From positions 63,538 to 111,152 of the forward strand of contig JAFDVL010000020.1 of NCBI GenBank assembly GCA_018268995.1: a stretch of 47,615 bases of DNA, written 5' to 3'. Below, piece by piece: positions 28,033 through 37,213 of this stretch. The notes beneath the pieces were generated by a model, which did not search any database, was not told where the DNA came from, and saw only the letters and a list, made by a program, of their open reading frames with translations. The translations under genes and the position numbers were made by a program. Positions within the stretch are counted from its first letter, which is position 1. Every line of letters starts with the position of its first letter. This DNA is from Acidobacteriota bacterium. Lineage in GTDB: Bacteria; Acidobacteriota; Blastocatellia; RBC074.

Positions 28033-28393
28033 AGTGCCTCCATGGGCAGGGGCGTAATTTATCAAGACGAACAAAATTTTCGTACGGCAATAGTCTTGCG
28101 GGAGCGGGATAATGTTCGGAATCGAGAGGATCGGGCTGCCATTTCCTGAACAACGCGCGAAGTATAGCGCAGATGAAATCAGATACAAGAATTTAATGTG
28201 GAAGTGAGGTCGGTTTTTGGGTGTCGTTCATCGCAACCAGAAAATAATTGCCGAATCTTTCTTTTGCTTCCCAGTTTTTCCTTCAAAAAGTCGCTTTATC
28301 TCATGAGATGACTAAACAGAAAGAAACCCCGTTCAGGATGAATACTGATTTCCATCTTCGCCGGGGCATTTAGTGAAATGGTAGTTGCGTGCA
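28033..28393. other. Divergent intergenic region with a 12-bp palindrome
   Basis: This gap of about 360 bases separates the HELAH gene from the sigma factor gene and should hold both promoters. A perfect palindrome ATCTCATGAGAT lies at 28298-28309, about 85 bases before the sigma factor start, and could be an operator. The GAAACCCCG stretch and AT-rich segments give no confident -35/-10 pair. I see no gene. Confidence 0.4.
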
Positions 28394-29548
28394 ATGACTG
28401 AACTTTCTTACGCGTCCACAACAGGTTCCCGAAATGAACAGGCGACATTGATAGACCCGCGCCTGTTGTCGTTTGCGCTGGCCTGTGATGAATCTCAGGC
28501 GAATGAATTTCTGACAGCGCTGCTGGAACAGGCGCATCCGATTGTCGAACGTGTGGCAGGACGTGGCATTGCATCAGAAGACCTTCGCAGCGAAATCATG
28601 ATCAGGGTCATTGCACTTTTGCGAGAATTCAAAGCGGCCCCGTCTCGCCGACCCATTGCCAATTTTAGCCATTATGTCAGTGTGCTCGCCGCCAATGTTT
28701 GTCGAGAAGAACAGCGTCGCCAGAACCCGCGTCGCCGTGGCCTGAAAGACGCTCTGCGCCACACGCTGACACAGGAATTTCGTCTGGCCCTTTGGCAAAA
28801 CAATCAGGATCAGGTTTGTGGATTGGCGCAATGGTCGTCGGGGGCTGCCGAGGACAGCGAAAGATGGCGACAGTTGCAGGCGTCTCCTCAGTTTTTTCTT
28901 GAAATGATCGGTGGGGCTGCAAATGCCTTAAAGCGCGCGGATTTATTGCTGGCGCTCTTTCGTTGGCTGGGACATCCATTGCTCTTTGATGATCTGGTTA
29001 CCATCGTGGCGGGATTGCAGGGAATTCGAGACGATCAACCTATCACGGCGACATTTTCTGAGGATATTATGGAAGACCCCCTCACCCGTATTCCATCTGC
29101 CGGACAGCGCCCCGATGAAGAGGCCGAGTGGCGCGCGTTTTTAGGCTCTCTGTGGCGCGAAATTGAGTCGTTACCGCCCTTACAACGCGTGGCCTATTTG
29201 CTGAATTTTACCGATGGCGAAATCGAATGGTTCTGGTTTTATGGCATCGCTTCCATTCGCCGCATCGGGAAAATGCTGCAACTGACGACTGAGCAGTTCA
29301 GTCGCGCCTGGGTTTTGCTGGACTGGCGCGAAGAGCAGCGGCGCTTTGCTCGATCTCTAACGGATTATGACGAACAATTTGCTTTGCTCTGGCAGCATTT
29401 GCCGCTCAACGATTTGACGATAGCCTCTTTGCTTTCTACTACTCGGCAGAATGTCATCAATTTACGCCAGGCTGCCCGCAAGCGGTTGCGCAAAAAAATG
29501 ATTGAAGGCCAGGCAATATCGCCACCGAACTCGCATCTTTACGAATGA
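28394..29548 (+). CDS. Unusual sigma-70-family factor
   Basis: A 384-aa protein, about twice the length of a usual ECF sigma factor. Region 2-like sequence covers about residues 38-115 (ANEFLTALLEQAHPIVERV, SEDLRSEIMIRVIALL, FSHYVSVLAANVCREEQRR), which would bind core polymerase and the -10 element. Two region-4-like helix-turn-helix stretches follow: about 258-310 (LPPLQRVAYLLNF then SIRRIGKMLQLTTEQFSRAW) and 337-368 (LTIASLLSTTRQNVINLRQAARKRL). The long middle part (115-250) is unassigned. The start is an ATG with a weak ribosome-binding site. A zinc-finger anti-sigma gene follows 24 bases on, so it is almost certainly its inhibitor. The target promoters are unknown; the downstream receptor and CHAT genes are candidates. 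Confidence 0.8.
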   Translation: MTELSYASTTGSRNEQATLIDPRLLSFALACDESQANEFLTALLEQAHPIVERVAGRGIASEDLRSEIMIRVIALLREFKAAPSRRPIANFSHYVSVLAANVCREEQRRQNPRRRGLKDALRHTLTQEFRLALWQNNQDQVCGLAQWSSGAAEDSERWRQLQASPQFFLEMIGGAANALKRADLLLALFRWLGHPLLFDDLVTIVAGLQGIRDDQPITATFSEDIMEDPLTRIPSAGQRPDEEAEWRAFLGSLWREIESLPPLQRVAYLLNFTDGEIEWFWFYGIASIRRIGKMLQLTTEQFSRAWVLLDWREEQRRFARSLTDYDEQFALLWQHLPLNDLTIASLLSTTRQNVINLRQAARKRLRKKMIEGQAISPPNSHLYE

Positions 29549-29572
29549 AGGAAGGCAGAAAGGAAAAGAGCT

Positions 29573-30709
29573 ATGCATCTTTCATTTTATCAACTCAATC
29601 GTTATCGGCACGCCCGCCTGGAACCGGCGGAATTGCTAAGCCTGGACGATCATTTGACCGAGTGCGAGTTTTGTCGGCAGCAATTGCGCGCACAACTCAA
29701 CCCGCAATCAGCATTCTTTCAACTGCGAGCGAATCTGCAACTGATGCCGGAGCCGGAGCATTTATCGTCGTCTCAATATCCGGCTTTTGTGAACAATACG
29801 CTGAGCACGGTTGAGCAGGAATTAGTCGTTAGTCATCTGGAATACTGCGACCTATGCGCCGGACAAATGCGCGTGTATCGTGCGGCAATGTTGGAATCCC
29901 GACCTACGTTGGGACAGTCCTGGCTAGCGATTTGGGAGACGTGGCGCGAACGCCTGGCGTTGGTTTGGCCCATGCCTGTGGCTGCCGCCGTTGTGATTGC
30001 ACTGGTTGCCTTGGTGGACGGCTATTATTTCCGGGCAAAACCGAATTCTCTTGTGGCTGAGAATGCACCTTTGCCCGTCACACCAACGATAGCCGCGCCA
30101 ATCGCTTCTGCATCGGTGCGGCCTGAAAGCACGCGGATGCCAAAAGTGAGTCCGACAGAACCAGTGCAGATCGCACAACTTCGCTTCCCGGCTGAACTGG
30201 CCGCCTTGCGCGGAGGAAAAATCACGCGCGGCAGCAGTTCCACAGATGAGACGTTTCAACTCACTCGCCCCATCGCGACATTTGTTTTGAGTCCTCGCCC
30301 AACGTTGCGCTGGCAATCCTTCCCCAGCGCAACTATCTATCGCGTGAAAGTTTTTTCGACGGACTATGAGTTGATCGCGGAAAGCGCTGATCTGACCGCA
30401 ACGTCGTGGACTTTGCCCGTCCCACTCGAACGGGGCAAAACCTATCTCTGGCAGGTAGTGGCCAAAAAGGGCGAAGAAGAATTCGTCGGCACTTCTTCTG
30501 TTGTAGAAGCCCGTTTCACGGTGCTGGATTCAGCACGAGCCAGACAAATCGAACAAGTCCGACAACACACAACATCCCCTCTCGCGCTTGGCATTGCCTA
30601 CGCCCAGGCCGGGTTACTGGACGATGCCGAAGCCAAATTAAAAGCTGCGCTTCCCTCAGCCGCAGCCAGAAAATTTTTACATCAAGTGCAAGCAGCACAC
30701 GGCAAATAA
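29573..30709 (+). CDS. Membrane anti-sigma factor with two zinc fingers
   Basis: A 378-aa single-pass protein. The cytoplasmic part has two HxxxCxxC zinc-binding anti-sigma (ZAS-type) motifs: H27-C31-C34 (DDHLTECEFC) and H88-C92-C95 (VSHLEYCDLC). A membrane helix follows (about residues 134-150). The periplasmic part holds a beta-sandwich-like domain (about 225-315, SPRPTLRWQSFPSATIYRVKVF-type pattern, given in part) and a C-terminal TPR-like segment (about 330-372). It would hold the sigma factor inactive until a periplasmic signal or proteolysis releases it. It sits directly after the sigma factor and before an Oar-like receptor and a secreted CHAT protease. The duplicated zinc finger and the large periplasmic part are unusual for the small ECF anti-sigma factors. 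Confidence 0.85.
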   Translation: MHLSFYQLNRYRHARLEPAELLSLDDHLTECEFCRQQLRAQLNPQSAFFQLRANLQLMPEPEHLSSSQYPAFVNNTLSTVEQELVVSHLEYCDLCAGQMRVYRAAMLESRPTLGQSWLAIWETWRERLALVWPMPVAAAVVIALVALVDGYYFRAKPNSLVAENAPLPVTPTIAAPIASASVRPESTRMPKVSPTEPVQIAQLRFPAELAALRGGKITRGSSSTDETFQLTRPIATFVLSPRPTLRWQSFPSATIYRVKVFSTDYELIAESADLTATSWTLPVPLERGKTYLWQVVAKKGEEEFVGTSSVVEARFTVLDSARARQIEQVRQHTTSPLALGIAYAQAGLLDDAEAKLKAALPSAAARKFLHQVQAAHGK

Positions 30710-30722
30710 CCGCCCGACAACG

Positions 30723-30776
30723 CGCGCAGCCCCTGAGAGCGCAGGCATCTTTGCCTGGGCTCTCAGGGGCTGCGCG
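30723..30776. repeat. Strong hairpin with 18-bp perfect stem before the receptor gene
   Basis: CGCGCAGCCCCTGAGAGC (30723-30740) is exactly complementary to 30759-30776, with an inner CAGGCA/TGCCTG stem (30742-30747/30752-30757). It lies between the anti-sigma stop codon and the receptor start. The ribosome-binding site (AAGGGGA, 30782-30788) lies just beyond the hairpin. There is no U-tract, so this may act as an attenuator, an RNA stabiliser or simply a palindromic repeat element. Confidence 0.75.
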
Positions 30777-30795
30777 TGGTTAAGGGGAACGTAAT

Positions 30796-33700
30796 ATGAA
30801 ATCTAAAATAACGCTCAGACTCCTTTTTCTTTTTTTCTGCACCTTCGCCGCCTACGCCCAGACGGCAACGACGACAACTCTTTCCGGGTTTGTCAGCGAC
30901 CAGGAAAGACAGCGCATCTCAGCGGCGCTGATCACGCTGACCGAACTTGCCACAAATCGCGAATGGCATACGCTGACAGATGCAGAGGGGCGGTATCAGT
31001 TTTCGGCTTTGCCCACAGGGCGATTTCACCTCAAAGTCACTGCTCCGGGGTTCAAGGCTACCGAAGTGCGAGAGGCCACGACGGAGGTTGCCAAAAACGC
31101 CACGATCAACGTCTTGCTGGAGGTCGGCGAAATTCTGGATGCCACACAGGTCGTCGCCGGAAGAATTTTGCTGCAAACCAATGACGCCAGCATTGGCAGC
31201 GTTTTCAGCCAAACGAGTTTGCAGCGCCTTCCTAATCCGACACGGCAATCAAATCAGCTTTTTCAATTGCAAGCTGCCACGACGCCAACAGGAGAATTTG
31301 CCGGAGCGCGACAGGATCAAAGCACTGTCACGCTTGACGGCGTAGACGTTTCTGACAATGCGCGCGGCGAATTTGGGCGCACTGTCATTCCCACGCCGGT
31401 CGAAACGATTCGCGAAATGCGCAGCATCGTTGCCAATGCCAATGCGACGTTCGGACGTTCATCCGGCGGGCAATTTGCCCTCGTGACCAAAAGCGGCACG
31501 AACGATTGGCACGGCAGCGCCTATTGGTTTCATCAAAACGGCGCGCTGTCTGCAAACTCGTGGACGAACAATCGGCTTGGCATCGCACGTCCGTTTTTAT
31601 TAGACAATCGCTTTGGTTTCACGTTCGGTGGCCCACTCCGAAAAGATCGCACGTTTTTCTTTGTCAATTACGAAGGTCGTCGCCACCCCGATGCCAGAAC
31701 CGTTACGCGCATTGTTCCGACAGTGAGCTATCGCAATGGTTCGATCAAAACGGAGTATCAACAGCTTGATCTGGCGCAGCTCAAAGATTTGGACGAACGC
31801 GGTTTGGGCGTGAATCCAACAATGCAGGAATACCTCCGCCTGTATCCATTGCCGAACGATTTCACGGTGGGCGATCAATACAATCTCGCAGGCTTCACGT
31901 TTGCCGCGCCGACGAAATCCTCTGAGGCATTTGGCGTTCTGCGCCTTGACCAGATTTTTAACTCACGCTGGAGCGCGAATTTAAAACTGGCGGGCAGCCG
32001 TCATCTCAACACGACCGCAACGCAGGTGAGTCTGTTGACGAAATCGGCTACCAATCAATTTCCGTATCGTCCGTTGAATGCGGTGGCTTCGGTCACGGCT
32101 GCGTTGTCGCCAAGACTAACGAACGAGCTACGCGGCAGTTGGTTGCGCGATAAGTTGAATTTCGAGAATGCAGTGCCACAGGCAATGCTGGGATTGAGTT
32201 TGCCATTGCGGCTTGATCCGCGCTATTTCGATAATCTGGTTGATTCCGATGCTCAGCGCGGACGGCGACAGGCGCGGCAACTGAGCATTTGGCAATGGGC
32301 GGATAATTTGACCTGGAACCGCAACGGCCACAGCCTGCAAGCAGGCACCAATCTGCGCTTCATCCATTCGACCGATTTCCGCAATGACAAGGTGTACAAC
32401 GTCCTGTCCACGCCGCTTGCCGATGTGGGCAATGGCGGCGCGCGCATTTTGGTTTCCGGCGCGCAACGTCCATTTTTCATTATCCGCGAAACACCTTTGG
32501 TGACGACGCTCAAATCCGTGTTGTACGGCAATGTCTATCAGGTGCCAGCCTTGTTTACGCGCGATGCAGATTTGCAAGTTCAGCCGCTCGGAACCGGACT
32601 TAACACAAAATCCAGCCTCAGCGCGTATGAGGTTTATTTCTCTGACACGTGGCGCGTGAAACCCTCGTTCACCGTGACCTATGGCGTGACGTACAACTGG
32701 CAAACGCCGCCTGTCGAGGCATCGGGCAAGCAAACAGTGATGACGTACAAGGACAGCGGGCGTTTGGTGGAGTATCAAAACTATCTCGACGCCAAACGAC
32801 AGGCAGCATTGCGTGGCGAAGCGTGGAATCCTGAATTGGCCTATGTGCCGCTTAAAGATGCAGGGCGCAAAACGGCTTTCGATACGGATTACACGAATCT
32901 TTCGCCGCGTGTTTCTCTGGCCTGGAATCCGAATCTGAAAAACAAATTCCTGGGCGATTATCGCACCGTCATTCGTGCCGGGTATTCCTTGCAATTTGAT
33001 CGCGCCAACACCGTGCAAACGATCACGATTCCAACGCTAGGAATTGGTTTTTCGCAAACGCAGGTGCTGACGAATCCGCGCAGCACGACCGGGGAATTTT
33101 TTCGTGTCGGCGTGGATGGTGCGATTCCGCTGCCGACGGTTGCGGCTAAACTGACGATGCCCATTGTGCCGGAAAAAACGCTGGACGAAATAGTTTCCGT
33201 TGCCGTTGATCCCCACATTAAAACGCCGCGCAATCACGTTTTCGATGTCACGATCCAACGCGAACTGCCACATGATTTTCTGCTCGAAATCGGTTGGGTT
33301 GGACGTTTGGGCCGCAAGTTGTATGCGAATGGAAATCTGAATTCGCTGCCGTTGATGTTCCGGGATCATAAATCAGGGCAAACGTTGGCGCGGGCGATTG
33401 AAGGCGTGCTGGCCGAAAAACGAAATAACCGTTTTGATGTCCCGCCCCAACCGTATTTTGAGAACTTGTACGGCGAAGGCAGCACCGGAGAATTCAGCAC
33501 GTATCTCAACGATGGGCGCATCAGCTTTTTTCAGCAATTCATCGCCGATCTGCGCGTCCAACGCGGTTGGATGAACGGGCCAACGCTGACCAATTTACAA
33601 GTGCAGGATTTATGGATGCGGACTTCAACCGCTCGTTCCAACTATCACGCGCTATTTGTCGCGTTGCACAAACCCCTGAGCTTTGATGTGAATTACACGT

Positions 33701-34347
33701 TGTCGAAATCGCTGGATAACGTGCCGGGGCTGACGCAAAACGATCTGACGCCGTATCAAAACAGCTTTGAGCCTGACATTGATTACAGCCCATCGCTGTT
33801 TGATCTGCGCCATCTATTCAAGGCAAGCGGTTTTTACAATCTGCCCTTTACCCGAAATCGCCTGATTCGCGGTTGGTATGCGGCGGGCATTTTCACAGCT
33901 CACAGTGGCTTGCCGCTGACCGCTTTTGCAGGTAGCGATGGATTTGGCGGCAGCTCGGTCTACAACACATTCACCGGGGCGATTGCCTTGCCGAGTACAA
34001 ATTTTGATTCAGGTGTGCATCGCGTGGGGGATGGACTGAATTTGTTTGCGAACCCGGAAGCCGCAATGAAAAGTTTTCGACCTGTATTGCCCGCACAGGA
34101 TCATCGGCACGGACGCGGAGCCTTGCGCGCCCTGGCGCGTTGGAATCTGGATGCGAGCCTCGGCAAAGAAACTGCTCTGACGGAACGCGTGAAATTCACT
34201 TTTTCTGTTGAGGTTTTCAATGTCTTCAATCACGTGCTTTTCAATGATCCGAAATTGGATTTACGGTCTGCCCTGGATTTTGGCGCACTGACCTCGCAGT
34301 TCAATGCGCCCCGTCGGATTCAAATTGGGGCGCGAGTTGATTTTTGA
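30796..34347 (+). CDS. Oar-like TonB-dependent receptor with carboxypeptidase-regulatory domain
   Basis: A 1183-aa outer-membrane protein. Signal peptide about 1-22; a carboxypeptidase-regulatory-like beta-sandwich covers about 27-110 (GFVSDQERQRISAALITLTE, TDAEGRYQFSALPTGRFHLKV pattern). A TonB plug-like region follows (about 120-250, VTLDGVDVSDNARGEFGR, ANATFGRSSGGQFALVTKSGTNDWHGSAYWF pieces) and then a large beta-barrel to the end, closing in VQIGARVDF-like sequence (IQIGARVDF). This Oar-type architecture is common in Acidobacteriota and handles large substrates or surface functions. AAGGGGA precedes the start at good spacing. It follows a sigma/anti-sigma pair and precedes a secreted TPR-CHAT protein, all on one strand, so a regulated surface-receptor unit is likely. 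The ligand is unknown. Confidence 0.9.
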   Translation: MKSKITLRLLFLFFCTFAAYAQTATTTTLSGFVSDQERQRISAALITLTELATNREWHTLTDAEGRYQFSALPTGRFHLKVTAPGFKATEVREATTEVAKNATINVLLEVGEILDATQVVAGRILLQTNDASIGSVFSQTSLQRLPNPTRQSNQLFQLQAATTPTGEFAGARQDQSTVTLDGVDVSDNARGEFGRTVIPTPVETIREMRSIVANANATFGRSSGGQFALVTKSGTNDWHGSAYWFHQNGALSANSWTNNRLGIARPFLLDNRFGFTFGGPLRKDRTFFFVNYEGRRHPDARTVTRIVPTVSYRNGSIKTEYQQLDLAQLKDLDERGLGVNPTMQEYLRLYPLPNDFTVGDQYNLAGFTFAAPTKSSEAFGVLRLDQIFNSRWSANLKLAGSRHLNTTATQVSLLTKSATNQFPYRPLNAVASVTAALSPRLTNELRGSWLRDKLNFENAVPQAMLGLSLPLRLDPRYFDNLVDSDAQRGRRQARQLSIWQWADNLTWNRNGHSLQAGTNLRFIHSTDFRNDKVYNVLSTPLADVGNGGARILVSGAQRPFFIIRETPLVTTLKSVLYGNVYQVPALFTRDADLQVQPLGTGLNTKSSLSAYEVYFSDTWRVKPSFTVTYGVTYNWQTPPVEASGKQTVMTYKDSGRLVEYQNYLDAKRQAALRGEAWNPELAYVPLKDAGRKTAFDTDYTNLSPRVSLAWNPNLKNKFLGDYRTVIRAGYSLQFDRANTVQTITIPTLGIGFSQTQVLTNPRSTTGEFFRVGVDGAIPLPTVAAKLTMPIVPEKTLDEIVSVAVDPHIKTPRNHVFDVTIQRELPHDFLLEIGWVGRLGRKLYANGNLNSLPLMFRDHKSGQTLARAIEGVLAEKRNNRFDVPPQPYFENLYGEGSTGEFSTYLNDGRISFFQQFIADLRVQRGWMNGPTLTNLQVQDLWMRTSTARSNYHALFVALHKPLSFDVNYTLSKSLDNVPGLTQNDLTPYQNSFEPDIDYSPSLFDLRHLFKASGFYNLPFTRNRLIRGWYAAGIFTAHSGLPLTAFAGSDGFGGSSVYNTFTGAIALPSTNFDSGVHRVGDGLNLFANPEAAMKSFRPVLPAQDHRHGRGALRALARWNLDASLGKETALTERVKFTFSVEVFNVFNHVLFNDPKLDLRSALDFGALTSQFNAPRRIQIGARVDF

Positions 34348-34365
34348 GAATGCCATCCGTACCGC

Positions 34366-34475
34366 GACCAGTAGGGAACTGGGTACGCCGCATCTTGCGT
34401 GCAAAGGTTGCGAGAGTCGAATCCTTTCCGAAACCAGGCAGGCTGGAAGCCTGCGTACCCAGTTGCCCACTGGTC
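34366..34475. repeat. GTAC family 3 palindromic pair, copy B (inverted)
   Basis: Outer arms 34366-34387 and 34454-34475 are inverse copies with two mismatches (core GGGTACG/CGTACCC). The right hairpin is GCAGGCT/AGCCTGC with loop GGA on this strand (34438-34454). The left hairpin is partly decayed. It aligns in reverse orientation with 10470-10580 over nearly its whole length. It lies between the receptor and TPR-CHAT genes. Confidence 0.85.
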
Positions 34476-34491
34476 ACAGTGATGATTTTAT

Positions 34492-36804
34492 ATGCCAAGC
34501 CTGCGGATTTTCATTGCCTTACTGCTTTGCTGCTCTCGACTCATTTTTGCGCAGACAGATGAAGCGATTGCCCGCGCCATTGCCGCAGATCGTGCTTTTC
34601 AGCAGGCAGAACAACGTTACAAACAAGGCGAGTTGCGTGATGCGTTGGAGCAGTTCAAAACCTCCTTGCAATTGCGCCAGCCGCTGAACGACAAACGCGG
34701 CGAGGCTCTTACCTTCGACCTCATTGCCACAATCCACAATCAACTCGGCGAAAAGCTGCAAGCCATTGAAGCCTTCCAACAAGCTTTGGCGCGCAGAAAG
34801 GAAAGCCCTCGTGATGAGGCCGCGACGTTGCACAACATTGGCGTCCTGTTTAGCGAACTGGGCGACAAACAACAAGCCTTGCAGCATTTTGAACGCGCGC
34901 TTGGTTTGTGGCGGCGGGCGCAAGACCAAAGCGGCCTGGCCACAACCTTGAATGCACTTGGCGCGCTGTATTCCTGGGCGGGGCAGAAGGAAGAGGCGTT
35001 GCAAAATTACCAGGAGGCGTTGCCGCTCAAACGCGCCTTGAATGATCGAAATGGCGAGGCGTACATTCGCAACAACCTTGGCGCGTTATGGTCGGCGCTG
35101 GGCGAAAAGCGAAAAGCGCGCGAATCTTTTTTGTTGGCCTTATCGCTGTGGCGTGTGCTTGGTGATCGCAAAGGGCAATCCCTGGCCTTAACGAACCTCG
35201 GCGTTGTTTTTGCTGAATTGGGCGAACGGCAAAAGGCAATCGAATATTTGCAGCAAGCGCTCAACCTGCAAGTTACCCTCGCCGACAAATACAGCGAATC
35301 GCGCACGCGCGGCAATCTTGGGTTTGTGTATGCTTTGCTTCATGACAAAGTTCGCGCGGCTGAGTCTCTCAACCAATCGTTAGCCGAGGCACGCGCCAGT
35401 AATAATCTGGACGCCGAAGCCGCAACACTCCATCATTTGATGCTGGCGGAAAAGGAATTCAACCAGCCCGCCCGCGCCATTACCTTTGGCAAGCTTGCCC
35501 TCAATGCGTATCAGCAGTTTCGCGCCAACCTGCGCGATGCGAACCCGCAAATGCAGCAAAGTTTTGTCCGATCCAAAGCGGATGCCTATCGCACATTAGC
35601 TGAATTGCTAGTGGATGCTGGGCGGTTGATTGAGGCGCAGCAGGTTTTGCGGTTGCTCAAAGCGGAAGAATTCTTTGAGTTTGTGCGCGGGGATGAACCC
35701 AAAGCGGCGACGTCGCGACTTGCCTTAACCGCAGAAGAACAGGAAATCGCGAAAGGCTACCTGCCACGGACAGCAACCACCTCTGAGACAGGAAACTTTG
35801 TGGCAGATTTGGCCACCCTTGCGCCGGGCACTGCTGCGATTTTTACGATCATGGGCGAAGACAAATATCGGGTTTTACTGTTCACCGGGGAAACTCATCT
35901 GGCTCGTGAATCTTCTATCAACGCCACAGACTTGAATCGAAAAATTCACGCTTTTCGCGATGCCTTGAATGCGCGGCGGCCAGATTTTATGCCGCTTTCG
36001 CGCGAACTGTATCGCATCCTGATCGAACCGATTCGGCAGGATTTAGCGAACGCGAAAGCCACAACCTTATTGTGGTCGTTGGATGGCGCGCTTCGCTATG
36101 TGCCGATGGCAGCGCTGCACGATGGAGAAAAATATTTGGTTGCGCGCTATGCGAATGCTGTGCTGACGCTCTCGTCTCGACAAAATGCAGCCCCCTGTCA
36201 AAATTGGCGTGGGCTTGGGTTAGGAATGTCAAAAGGGGTCGCGGGGCTTCCGCCTTTGTCCTATGTTCCGGCTGAGTTGGCGTCCATCATTCGTACCTCA
36301 ACCAACGGCAATGGTGTTTTGGACGGACGTATTTTACTCAACGAAGCGTTCACTGAAGCGGCGATGAAGACCGAATTAAGTCAACGCTATCCGGCAGTGC
36401 ATATTGCCAGCCATTTCAATCTTGCGCCGGGCAATGAAACAGAATCTTATCTCTTGCTGGGTGATGGGACGCGGCTGACTCTGGCGGAACTGAAGCATTG
36501 GCCGCGTGCTTTCGATGGTGTTGAGCTGTTGACGCTGTCGGCCTGTGAAACGGGCGTGGGCGATGGGCGCGAGGTGGAAAGTTTGGGCGAGCTTGCGCAG
36601 CGACTGGGAGCAAAATCCGTGCTTGCTACCTTGTTACGCGTGCCCGATCAAAGCACTGCCAGGTTGATGCAGCAGTTTTATCGGCTTCAGTCGAAGATGT
36701 CGAAGGCTGAGGCATTACGACAGGCACAGTTGGAATTGCTTCGCACCGATTCATACAAACATCCAATTTATTGGTCGCCCTTTATCCTGATGGGCTGGGA
36801 TTAA
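34492..36804 (+). CDS. Secreted TPR-CHAT protease-like protein
   Basis: A 770-aa protein with a signal peptide (about residues 1-21), about eight tetratricopeptide repeats (about 25-340, each with patterns such as ALTNLGVVFAELGERQKAIEYLQQAL) and a C-terminal CHAT domain (about 500-768). CHAT is a caspase/separase-like cysteine protease fold. The catalytic pair is H641 in VHIASHF and C685 in LLTLSACETG, both present. The family C-terminus is also present (SPFILMGW). Export is unusual for caspase-like proteins and points to action in the periplasm or outside. No Shine-Dalgarno sequence stands out before the ATG at 34492. It is the last gene of the sigma/anti-sigma/receptor series. Cleavage of the anti-sigma factor or of a surface protein is a possible role (inference). 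Confidence 0.9.
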   Translation: MPSLRIFIALLLCCSRLIFAQTDEAIARAIAADRAFQQAEQRYKQGELRDALEQFKTSLQLRQPLNDKRGEALTFDLIATIHNQLGEKLQAIEAFQQALARRKESPRDEAATLHNIGVLFSELGDKQQALQHFERALGLWRRAQDQSGLATTLNALGALYSWAGQKEEALQNYQEALPLKRALNDRNGEAYIRNNLGALWSALGEKRKARESFLLALSLWRVLGDRKGQSLALTNLGVVFAELGERQKAIEYLQQALNLQVTLADKYSESRTRGNLGFVYALLHDKVRAAESLNQSLAEARASNNLDAEAATLHHLMLAEKEFNQPARAITFGKLALNAYQQFRANLRDANPQMQQSFVRSKADAYRTLAELLVDAGRLIEAQQVLRLLKAEEFFEFVRGDEPKAATSRLALTAEEQEIAKGYLPRTATTSETGNFVADLATLAPGTAAIFTIMGEDKYRVLLFTGETHLARESSINATDLNRKIHAFRDALNARRPDFMPLSRELYRILIEPIRQDLANAKATTLLWSLDGALRYVPMAALHDGEKYLVARYANAVLTLSSRQNAAPCQNWRGLGLGMSKGVAGLPPLSYVPAELASIIRTSTNGNGVLDGRILLNEAFTEAAMKTELSQRYPAVHIASHFNLAPGNETESYLLLGDGTRLTLAELKHWPRAFDGVELLTLSACETGVGDGREVESLGELAQRLGAKSVLATLLRVPDQSTARLMQQFYRLQSKMSKAEALRQAQLELLRTDSYKHPIYWSPFILMGWD

Positions 36805-36950
36805 GTTCCCCCTTCCTTAAAATTCATCACGAAAAAAAGGTGAAAGGTTTTTCCCGCCTTGTCTTACCCAAGTGGTAGGAGAGAGAAACCTGAAAAAATA
36901 AACCCAAGAAAAGACAAAGAATTCAAAGCAGGAGAGGAAACTAAAAACGG

Positions 36951-37019
36951 CGGAAGCCCGACTGTGCAGGAGGGCGCACGGAACATCTGAACCGCATCTC
37001 TTTTACAATCGGACTTCCG
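36951..37019. repeat. EARL-stop family inverted repeat, degenerate copy B
   Basis: The left arm GGAAGCCCGACTGTGCAGGA (from 36952) and right arm (about 36993-37019, ending ATCGGACTTCCG) are imperfect inverse copies. They match the arms at 25901-25966. The 36805-37213 gap otherwise contains A-rich sequence and the small hairpin at 37143-37174; I see no gene in it. Confidence 0.65.
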
Positions 37020-37142
37020 TCGCGAGTTTTCTATCCAAAAAATAATACGCCCAAAGCAATATCTCTTTTTCCTCCGCATCAATACACAATGTAACGAATG
37101 AAGTAGCGTCAGCCGCACTTCAAATTTAATCACAAAACGGAC

Positions 37143-37174
37143 AGACACCGATGATGATGTCGTCGTGTGTCTGC
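37143..37174. promoter_or_regulatory. Hairpin in the leader of the PLAT-domain gene
   Basis: CAGACAC (37143-37149) pairs with GTGTCTG (37168-37174), with near-matching CGA/TCG inside. It sits 40 bases before the start at 37214 and would form a stem in the mRNA leader if transcription starts upstream. No function can be assigned. Confidence 0.35.
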
Positions 37175-37213
37175 GAATAAAAAAAACGATCAAACAAACT
37201 TGGAGAGAACACT

